Shown here: positions 43,564 through 50,642 of the stretch, one piece after another
Layout: each line of letters begins with the position of its first letter
How positions within the stretch are numbered: the stretch's first letter is position 1
Assembly: GCA_001784805.1 (NCBI GenBank)
Contig: MFSE01000020.1
Location: forward strand, 1 to 50,642
Source: Candidatus Moranbacteria bacterium RIFOXYA12_FULL_35_19
GTDB taxonomy: Bacteria > Patescibacteriota > Minisyncoccia > Moranbacterales > UBA2206
DNA: 50,642 nt
Direction of reading: 5' to 3'
Program-made: the position numbers and the translations under genes
Notes under the pieces: model-generated
The model's input: only the letters and a program-made list of their open reading frames with translations
Databases searched by the model: none
Told to the model about the DNA's origin: nothing

Positions 43564-45579
43564 ATGAAAGCTGAAAATAACAAGTATTTGATTGATGTCG
43601 TTCCTCTGACAAAAATTCCGATGTCTTCCCATCAGTCTTTTTCCTATCTGTCAGATGTTGAAATTCCAAGTGGAACTTTAGTATCAATTCCCCTCTTTCA
43701 TCGAAGTGTTGAAGGTATTGCTTTGAGTACAAAAAATGATTTTGAAAGATTGGGCAATATTGAACTCAAAAAAGTTGAGAAAATAATTGCTGAAAATTTT
43801 CTCTCTGATAGCCAAATAGAATTGGCAAAATTTATTTCCGATTATTATATTTCTCCATTGGGTGTGGTGATGAAAGGTTTTGTGCCGAAGCGTATGAAAT
43901 CACGTAAAGCTCCCTCTCCTGTCCTTCGGACATCCTCTTCCGAAGGGAGAGGAGAAAATATTGTATTAACAAAAGAGCAAAAAGATGCTGTCAAAAAAAT
44001 TGCTAATTACAAATTACCAATTACAAATTACTTGCTTTTTGGTCCGGCCGGATCTGGGAAAACTGAAGTTTATATAAATTCAATAATTGAATTAAGAAAA
44101 ATAAATAAAAATTATCAATTTCTAATTTTACTGCCGGAAAAAACTTTAACTCCGCAGGCTATGGAAAGATATGGCGCTTATTTTTCATCGGAAGAAATCG
44201 TTGTTCTTTCAAGTAATATTTCCAAAGGCCAATTTTATTCTAATTGGGAAAAAATTCAATCGGGTGAGGCAAAAATTATTCTTGGCACTCGCATGGCGGT
44301 CTTTGCGCCTTTTAAAAAATTAGGACTAATTGTGATTGATGAAGAACAGGATATGTCTTTCAAACAGTGGGATATGAATCCGCGCTATGATGCTAGAACG
44401 GTGGCAGAAAAATTGGCTGAAATTCATCAGGCGAAAATTGTTCGTGGCAGTGCTACGCCATCAATAGAATCATATTTTAGAACATTAAAGAATGATTTAA
44501 AACTACTTTTATTGCCTACTTTAAAATTAAAAGAAAGCAAATTACAAATTACAAATTACAAATTACAAGCAATTATTGTTGATATGAAAAAAGAACGCTG
44601 GAGTCGGAACTATTCTTGTATATCAAAAAAATTGAAAAGTGAAATTGAATATGCGCTAAAAAACAAACAACAAATAATTGTATTTATCAATCGTCAAGGA
44701 ATGAGTAGCTTTTCAATTTGTGAAGCGTGCAAAACAGTGCTCAAATGTCCTAAATGTGAGCGGGCACTTGTTTATGAAAAAGGCGGATTCTATAAATGCA
44801 ATCATTGTAATTACAAAACTAGTATTTTTCCAAAATGTGAGAAATGTGGCGGAATAAGTTTCAAAAATGTTGGATTGGGAACACAAAAAGTGGAAAAAGA
44901 AATTTTAAGTTTGTTTCCTTCGGCCAAAATAATTGTGGCCGATACGACTTCTTCAAAAGAACTAAATTTTCATGAAAAAATTTATGATTCTTTTTCCCAA
45001 GGTAAAGCGGATATTCTTATTGGAACACAGATGATTTCCAAAGGATGGGATTTGCCGAGCGTATCATTAGTTGGTATAATAGATGTAGATAATTTGTTTT
45101 CATTGCCTGATTTTTTTGCGGAGGAAAAGGCTTTTCAGATGATTTCCCAGCTTGCTGGCAGAGTGAATCGCCCTGGTGCGCATTTCCCTGGAGAGGTAGT
45201 TATTCAAACATTTCAACCGGAAAATAAAATTATTCAATTGTCAGCTGAAAATAATTTCGAAGTTTTTTTTCAAAGAATAATTGAAGAAAGAAAAGCGTTG
45301 AATTTTCCGCCTTTTGGGAAGATTATAAAGTTAGTTTTTCAGGATTATAATTTTGAAAAAATAGAAAAAGAAACACTGGAAGTTTTTGAAAATTTATCCT
45401 CGCTAAAAAATATCAAGATATCCGAACCGCACACTCCCCTGCTCTCAAAAATCAGAGGGCGCTATCGAAAACAGATGATCATTAAATTTAAAAATAAAAT
45501 TCCAATTGAATTAGAAAAAGAAATTAGAAAACTTAAATCGGGTTGGATAATCGATAGAGACCCGATTAGCGTTATTTAA
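43564..45579 (+). CDS. priA: Primosomal protein N' (PriA helicase), start corrected to Met9
   Basis: LLFGPAGSGKTEVYI; VIDEEQD; zinc-binding CxxC set CEACKTVLKCPKCERALVYEKGGFYKCNHCNYKTSIFPKCEKCGG. Confidence 0.95.
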   Translation: MKAENNKYLIDVVPLTKIPMSSHQSFSYLSDVEIPSGTLVSIPLFHRSVEGIALSTKNDFERLGNIELKKVEKIIAENFLSDSQIELAKFISDYYISPLGVVMKGFVPKRMKSRKAPSPVLRTSSSEGRGENIVLTKEQKDAVKKIANYKLPITNYLLFGPAGSGKTEVYINSIIELRKINKNYQFLILLPEKTLTPQAMERYGAYFSSEEIVVLSSNISKGQFYSNWEKIQSGEAKIILGTRMAVFAPFKKLGLIVIDEEQDMSFKQWDMNPRYDARTVAEKLAEIHQAKIVRGSATPSIESYFRTLKNDLKLLLLPTLKLKESKLQITNYKLQAIIVDMKKERWSRNYSCISKKLKSEIEYALKNKQQIIVFINRQGMSSFSICEACKTVLKCPKCERALVYEKGGFYKCNHCNYKTSIFPKCEKCGGISFKNVGLGTQKVEKEILSLFPSAKIIVADTTSSKELNFHEKIYDSFSQGKADILIGTQMISKGWDLPSVSLVGIIDVDNLFSLPDFFAEEKAFQMISQLAGRVNRPGAHFPGEVVIQTFQPENKIIQLSAENNFEVFFQRIIEERKALNFPPFGKIIKLVFQDYNFEKIEKETLEVFENLSSLKNIKISEPHTPLLSKIRGRYRKQMIIKFKNKIPIELEKEIRKLKSGWIIDRDPISVI

Positions 45580-45717
45580 AAAATTGAAAAAAAGTTAAGA
45601 AGATAATAGAAAATAGTTCAAGAGAATAGAAATTGGAAATTGGATTTTTACTGCTTTCTTTTTTCTACTTTCCTGACCTAATTTCTATTTTCAAACAACC
45701 TATTTCTAATCCCTAAT

Positions 45718-46164
45718 ATGATTCTACCAATAATAACCTACCCAAATATTATTCTTCGCCAGAAAGCGAAGAAAGTAAAAGATCCTAAAAGCAAAGAAAT
45801 CAAGAGCTTGATTTTAGATATGTTGGAAACATTGGAAAAAGTCAATGGCTTAGGTCTAGCTGCTCCACAAGTGGGCGTGTCAGTTCAACTTTGTGTGGTA
45901 AAAAATGAAAGAGGTTCTGGAAGTAAAACACATATTCTAATTAATCCAAAAATTGTTCGAAAATCTTGGGGAAAAGAAGTTTGCGAAGAAGGTTGTCTAT
46001 CTTTTCCTGGGAAATTTATTCCTATTAAAAGATGTAAAAAGGTGACAGTGAAAGCTTTGGATAAAAAAGGAGAAAAAATAACTATAAAAGCAGAGGGACT
46101 TTTGTCTCGGGCAATGCAACACGAGATTGATCATTTAGACGGAGTGCTTTTTATAGACAGATAA
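45718..46164 (+). CDS. def: Peptide deformylase
   Basis: GLGLAAPQVG; EEGCLSFPG; MQHEIDHLDGVLFIDR. Confidence 0.96.
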   Translation: MILPIITYPNIILRQKAKKVKDPKSKEIKSLILDMLETLEKVNGLGLAAPQVGVSVQLCVVKNERGSGSKTHILINPKIVRKSWGKEVCEEGCLSFPGKFIPIKRCKKVTVKALDKKGEKITIKAEGLLSRAMQHEIDHLDGVLFIDR

Positions 46165-46167
46165 TAT

Positions 46168-46253
46168 TTACGAACTACGAAATTAACGAAATACGAAACA
46201 TCTAGGCTCCATTTTCGTACTTTCGTATTTAGTATTTATTTCGTAGTTCGTAA
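46168..46253. repeat. TTACGAACTACGAAATTA...ATTTCGTAGTTCGTAA inverted repeat
   Basis: Intergenic hairpin between def and fmt. Confidence 0.85.
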
Positions 46254-46264
46254 AAAAAGAGGCT

Positions 46265-47224
46265 ATGAAAAATTCATCTGAACCTAGAATACTTTTCATG
46301 GGAACACCGGAATTTGCGGGGGGTATTTTAGATGTGCTTATTGAAAATAAGTTTAATATAATTTCGGTTTATACCCAAGCTGATAAAAAAATCGGACGCA
46401 AACAAATAATCTCAAAATCAGCTGTTAAGAAAATTGCCGAGCAAAACAAAATAAAAAATTTTCAACCTGTTAAATTTAATGAAGATATTATAGCTGAAAT
46501 TAAAAATCAAAATCCCGATCTTATTATTGTCTCGGCGTATGGAAAAATTTTACCAAAAAGTGTTTTAGAAATTCCGAAATATGGAATAATAAATACTCAT
46601 CCTTCAGCTTTGCCAAAATATCGCGGAGCTTCGCCGATTCAAAATGCAATTTTAAACGGCGAAAAGAAAACGACAGCCACCATTATGCTTCTAGTAGAAA
46701 AGGTTGATGCTGGTGATATTTTGCTCCAAGAAGAAATTGCGATCAAAGAAACGGAAACTTACAGGGAGCTTTCCAAGCGACTTTCGGAAATTTCCGCCAA
46801 GCTTTTAGTGAAAGCAATTTCGCTTTGGATTGAGAAAAAAATAGAGCCGAAAAAACAAAACGAGGCGCAGGCAACTTTTTGTCAAATGATCAAAAAAGAA
46901 GATGGGAAAATAAATTGGAATAATAACGCTCAAGATATTTATAATCGTTACCGAGCGTTTGAAAGCTGGCCTGGTATATTTTCCTATTTTCAAAAAAATA
47001 ATCAGAACCTAAGAATAAAATTAATCCAGATTGATTTAGATAAAAATGGAAAAGAAAATAATTTTCAAATCGGCGAAGTATTTGAAGAAGATGAAAAAAT
47101 AAAAGTGAAAACTGGCAAAGGCAATATTGTTTTGGAAGAAGTCCAATTAGAAGGAAAAAATAAAATTAGCATCAAAGATTTTATCCGCGGTTATCCTAAT
47201 TTTGTCGGAAGCGTGCTAAAATAA
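46265..47224 (+). CDS. fmt: Methionyl-tRNA formyltransferase
   Basis: RILFMGTPEFAGGILDVLI; NTHPSALPKYRGASPIQNAILNGEKKTTATIMLLVEKVDAGDIL. Confidence 0.96.
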   Translation: MKNSSEPRILFMGTPEFAGGILDVLIENKFNIISVYTQADKKIGRKQIISKSAVKKIAEQNKIKNFQPVKFNEDIIAEIKNQNPDLIIVSAYGKILPKSVLEIPKYGIINTHPSALPKYRGASPIQNAILNGEKKTTATIMLLVEKVDAGDILLQEEIAIKETETYRELSKRLSEISAKLLVKAISLWIEKKIEPKKQNEAQATFCQMIKKEDGKINWNNNAQDIYNRYRAFESWPGIFSYFQKNNQNLRIKLIQIDLDKNGKENNFQIGEVFEEDEKIKVKTGKGNIVLEEVQLEGKNKISIKDFIRGYPNFVGSVLK

Positions 47225-47232
47225 AGCAAAGG

Positions 47233-47302
47233 TGTCATACTGAACAAGTTTTCAGTATCTAAAAAATCGCAAAACAGATCCCGAAACAAGTTCGGGATGA
47301 CA
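47233..47302. repeat. TGTCAT...ATGACA element (CTGAA subtype)
   Basis: TGTCATACTGAACAAGTTTTCAGTATCT...AGATCCCGAAACAAGTTCGGGATGACA. Confidence 0.85.
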
Positions 47303-47324
47303 TATTTTAAAGTTTTTTAAATTT

Positions 47325-48155
47325 ATGCATAACCAAGCTAAAAATAATTTACTGCCCATCACTATCGGTTTTTTTCTGATTGTTTTGGTGACAGCATTAT
47401 TTTTTTTAAAATCATCTTGGCTAAATAAGAAAAAAGAAGCTACTTTAAATCAAGAGCAGGCGCAAGAAAAAAAGGATGATTTGAAAAAATATGCCAGCAT
47501 TAGTTCGGAAGAACTGTTAAGTGAAATCACTAGCAAAAAAGATTATGAAATTTTAGATATTCGCAATGCGGAAGATTTTTCAAAAAAACATATCGTTGAT
47601 TCAAAAAATATTTCTTTGGAAAACTTGAAAGAAAAAATAGCCTCTTTTGAAAAAAATAAAACTTACTGTATCGTGGATGAATTAGGGCTCACACCAGAGG
47701 AAAAGCAGGTAATGGATATTTTTTTCGCCGAAGGTTTTGAGAAAATAATTTATCTGGAAGGTGGAATTTATAGTTGGGTGTCGGAACTTAGCCCAACTGT
47801 GGAATTTGGCGACCCCAATTCTCTTTCCGACCAATCCAAAGTGAATTATATAAAAAGTGACGAGTTGAAAAAAATGATTGTCGAAGATAGTAATATTTTA
47901 TATCTGGTTGATTTACGAAGTCCAGCAGATTATACTGGCGGACACATAAAAAATGCGGTCAATATTCCGCTGGAAAACTTGGAAACTCGTCGCAAAGAAA
48001 TCCCTACTTACAAAAGAATCGTCCTCTTGGATGACACGGGCATACTAGCCTTTCAAGGCGCTGTCCGGCTTTTCGATATGGGAATTCTCAATGTTTTTAC
48101 TCTTTCCGACGGTCTCAAAGTTTGGAAAGAAAAAGAGTTTGAGGTGGTGAAATAA
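47325..48155 (+). CDS. Membrane-anchored tandem rhodanese-like protein
   Basis: Two rhodanese folds (ILDIRNAEDFSKKHI..., LVDLRSPADYTGGHIKNAVNIPLENL); no Cys at either active-site loop. Confidence 0.85.
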   Translation: MHNQAKNNLLPITIGFFLIVLVTALFFLKSSWLNKKKEATLNQEQAQEKKDDLKKYASISSEELLSEITSKKDYEILDIRNAEDFSKKHIVDSKNISLENLKEKIASFEKNKTYCIVDELGLTPEEKQVMDIFFAEGFEKIIYLEGGIYSWVSELSPTVEFGDPNSLSDQSKVNYIKSDELKKMIVEDSNILYLVDLRSPADYTGGHIKNAVNIPLENLETRRKEIPTYKRIVLLDDTGILAFQGAVRLFDMGILNVFTLSDGLKVWKEKEFEVVK

Positions 48156-48158
48156 AAT

Positions 48159-48875
48159 TTATTTCTCTTTTAAACACGGTGGGCAGTTTACTTTTTCTTT
48201 GTGGGTATAAGAATATAGAAAGAGAGCTTGCGAAGCGAAGACTTTGAGAATTTCAATATTTTTTGGATTAGCTTCTTCTTTTTCATCAAAATCGCAAATA
48301 ATCAAATAGCTTTTAATGCCATTTATTTTTTGGTTGGAAGAAATAATTAGGCAATCCCCATGCCTTTTCACCGTTGCTTGATCTTCTATTTCCGATAACA
48401 CGGAATTTTTTATTGTTTTTGCAGAATTTTCCGAACGAAATTCTTTTTTAGTTTTAAAATTCTCCATATTTACAAAACGCAAAGAAGCAAATTCCGCTTT
48501 CAAAAGAAAACTGGAAGCGCTTACTATTGATTTGTAAGTTTCATTTTCGTGCGAAGAGCTAAGCGCGGAGCGATCAGAAAGTCCGAGGGCGGTGTTCATC
48601 AAAAGATCCATTTTGCGATTTACTTCTCCAATATAACTGTATGATTCAACCAGATCTTTCACGGTCTGCTCAATTTTTTTCTTATCTTTCTCCTTTTCTT
48701 TTTTATGAAAAATCAACTGTTTTTCATTTTTCATAAAAATGGCAAAAGCCATCGCGCCCATTAAAAAAATCAAGATCTCTTCAGATCTTGTTTCGGAAAT
48801 CGCGTAGAAATTATCACGGACGATATCCGGAACGAGGACAGTTATTATAAAAATGATTAAAAAAATCCAATACAT
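48159..48875 (-). CDS. Membrane-anchored GAF-like domain protein
   Basis: N-terminal TMs, coiled coil, then GAF-like alpha/beta segment; weak assignment. Confidence 0.5.
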   Translation of the reverse strand: MYWIFLIIFIITVLVPDIVRDNFYAISETRSEEILIFLMGAMAFAIFMKNEKQLIFHKKEKEKDKKKIEQTVKDLVESYSYIGEVNRKMDLLMNTALGLSDRSALSSSHENETYKSIVSASSFLLKAEFASLRFVNMENFKTKKEFRSENSAKTIKNSVLSEIEDQATVKRHGDCLIISSNQKINGIKSYLIICDFDEKEEANPKNIEILKVFASQALFLYSYTHKEKVNCPPCLKEK

Positions 48876-48879
48876 AATT

Positions 48880-49083
48880 TTATTTTGGCAAAGTTTTTTT
48901 GGAAACTTTCCTTTCGGAAAAAATAAAAATATATAAAATTTCCAAAATCGCCAGCGTATTTATTAGTAAAAGAAAAACAAACCAAACACTATCTCCTTTG
49001 CGCGCCGATTTCCAAAGCGCAAAACCTTTCCAAGGAAGCGTCCAGATAACAACAATGATTATTAAAATAATTTCTTTAGTCAT
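48880..49083 (-). CDS. DUF5652-like small membrane protein
   Basis: WTLPWKGFALWKSARKGDSVWFVFLLLINTLAILEILYIF. Confidence 0.75.
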   Translation of the reverse strand: MTKEIILIIIVVIWTLPWKGFALWKSARKGDSVWFVFLLLINTLAILEILYIFIFSERKVSKKTLPK

Positions 49084-49493
49084 TTTTTTTTATTGATAAT
49101 ATCTAAAATTCGATCAATTTTATTTTTTTCCAAGCGGTCAAGCTGAATTTTTATCTCTTCAATTTCTCTTTCAGCTTTCCGGTCAGTCGCCAAATCGAGG
49201 GCTTCTTTTTTGCGATCCCTTTCGGCTTGCCGATTTTCACTCATAAGAATCACGGGCGCCGTGTAGGCGGCTTGAAAGCTAAGTACTAAATTGAGCAAAA
49301 TAAAAGGATATGGATCCCAGTGATTTATCCAAGCGGTGATGTTGAGAATAATCCAAATTGTAAGAAGAATGCTTTGAAAAATGATGAATTTCCAACTGCC
49401 AACAATATTGGTTATTTTATCCGCCATAAATTCTCCCAAAGACGATTTATTTTTATTTTTTATTTTGCTTTTCATATCAATAATATACCACAC
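49080..49493 (-). CDS. DUF1003 family membrane protein
   Basis: GSWKFIIFQSILLTIWIILNITAWINHWDPYPFILLNLVLSFQAAYTAPVILMSENRQAERDR. Confidence 0.92.
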   Translation of the reverse strand: MWYIIDMKSKIKNKNKSSLGEFMADKITNIVGSWKFIIFQSILLTIWIILNITAWINHWDPYPFILLNLVLSFQAAYTAPVILMSENRQAERDRKKEALDLATDRKAEREIEEIKIQLDRLEKNKIDRILDIINKKK

Positions 49494-49502
49494 AACCGAA
49501 AG

Positions 49503-50462
49503 TTATGGCAATAAGTGAGCTATTTTTTTCTTGAGAGCTGCAATTTCTTCGAAATTATGGATGGAAACCGGCAAAATTGTCTGTTTTATTTTCGCCTTGA
49601 TTTTTTTTATTTCTCCCGCTAATTTTTTTTCTGAAACCAAATCGCTTTTAGTGAGCAAAATTATTTCTTTCTTTTTTAAAAGTTCCGGATTGTATTTTTC
49701 CAATTCTTTACGAATTATTTTGTAATCTTTGAGCAAATTTTCTGATTCTAATGACAGGCAATGGATTAAAATGCGCGTTCTTTGAATGTGACGCAAAAAT
49801 TTCGTTCCCAAGCCTTTGCCATTTGACGCGCCTTCAATAAGACCAGGGATATCAGCAACGATAAAATCGCCCAATGGACCGAGATTTGGTTCAAGTGTAG
49901 TGAAATGATAAGCGCCAACTTTGGCATTGGCCGAGGTAAGTTCATTGAGAAGGGATGATTTTCCGGCGCTAGGAAGACCGATTATTCCAATGTCGGCAAT
50001 GAGGCGAAGTTCTAAAGAAAAATTATATTCTTCTCCCAATTTTCCCACTTCAAATTGTTCAGGGGAAGTGTTAGTAGCGGAACGAAAATAAAAATTTCCC
50101 CGTCCACCAATTCCGCCATTAGCCGCGAGAATTTTTTCTCCCACTTTGGTAATTTCAATAATTTTTCCAGTTTCTAATTGCTTAATAACAGTTCCGATTG
50201 GAACAGTGAGAAGCAAATCTTTTCCGGCTGGTCCATCCGATCGATTAGCTCTCCCTTTTTTTCCATCTTCGGCATAATGTTCTTTGAGATGACGATATTT
50301 ATTCAAAGCAAAGATATCGGCCACACCAATAAAATAGACGCTTCCGCCATTTCCTCCTCGTCCACCGGTTGGGCCAAGCGCCATTTTGATTTTGTCAAAA
50401 GTGACAATTCCATTGCCTCCCGCCCCAGCCTGAACTTTAATTTTAGCTTCGTCAGTGAGCAT
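49503..50462 (-). CDS. obg: GTPase Obg/CgtA
   Basis: Obg Gly-rich domain (GGRGGNGGSVYF) then GLPSAGKSSLLNELTSANAKVGAYHFTTLEPNLG, DIPGLIEGA. Confidence 0.97.
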   Translation of the reverse strand: MLTDEAKIKVQAGAGGNGIVTFDKIKMALGPTGGRGGNGGSVYFIGVADIFALNKYRHLKEHYAEDGKKGRANRSDGPAGKDLLLTVPIGTVIKQLETGKIIEITKVGEKILAANGGIGGRGNFYFRSATNTSPEQFEVGKLGEEYNFSLELRLIADIGIIGLPSAGKSSLLNELTSANAKVGAYHFTTLEPNLGPLGDFIVADIPGLIEGASNGKGLGTKFLRHIQRTRILIHCLSLESENLLKDYKIIRKELEKYNPELLKKKEIILLTKSDLVSEKKLAGEIKKIKAKIKQTILPVSIHNFEEIAALKKKIAHLLP

Positions 50463-50499
50463 AAATTTACGAACTACGAAATTAGCGAAATACGAAAAA
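50463..50499. repeat. Single arm of the TTACGAACTACGAAATTAGCGAAATACGAA family
   Basis: Upstream of obg; no complementary arm seen in the window. Confidence 0.65.
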
Positions 50500-50600
50500 A
50501 TACCTTTTATTTACTATACTTTATATTCATTAATTAGTAAAGGATGGATTATGCTTTGTCAAAATTAAATAGAAATGTCATACCTTTGCGTTTAGTTAAA

Positions 50601-50642
50601 ATGTCATACTTGTGGAAATTTATGAATTATGGACTAATTGTC
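50601..50642 (+). CDS. Possible start of an ORF truncated by the window edge
   Basis: ATGTCATACTTGTGGAAA... open to the edge (MSYLWKFMNYGLIV). Confidence 0.25.
   Translation, partial: MSYLWKFMNYGLIV

Noticed and set aside
43364-43732. 122-aa minus-strand ORF
   Set aside because: Overlaps the priA start and a promoter/terminator-delimited RNA candidate; composition is not protein-like.
44543-44570. CRISPR-like short direct repeats (ATTACAA units)
   Set aside because: No unique spacers; simple repeat read in frame in priA. No CRISPR array or cas operon seen anywhere in the window.

Overview
The window looks like a contiguous low-GC chromosomal segment from a candidate-phylum (Patescibacteria/Parcubacteria-like) bacterium; the lineage is inferred from gene content and repeat style and was not tested. 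The left half is a cell-surface glycan locus: a GT4-flippase fusion, three tandem GT39/PMT-like membrane glycosyltransferases, two metallophosphoesterases, a Wzx-like flippase, several GT4/GT2 enzymes, an O-antigen-ligase-like protein and an LCP protein. The right half is mostly housekeeping: S41 protease, rplI, pyrG, rpmA, UMP kinase, Rrf2-iscS-iscU, M23 peptidase, gltX, wecG-like, thpR-like, priA-def-fmt, DUF1003 and obg. Three intergenic regions look like independent structured ncRNA genes, each with its own promoter and terminator, and I could not assign them to a family. The most notable feature is a dense set of palindromic or inverted repeats. They occur between genes, in frame inside genes (tmk, glycosyltransferases, O-antigen ligase, iscS, priA, wecG), and nested inside one another. 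One family, with TGTCAT...ATGACA ends, has a copy whose two arms tightly enclose a 102-aa GIY-YIG nuclease ORF; the last codons and stop of that ORF lie in the repeat arm. This is my best candidate for an under-described mobile system: a minimal GIY-YIG element plus short non-autonomous relatives.
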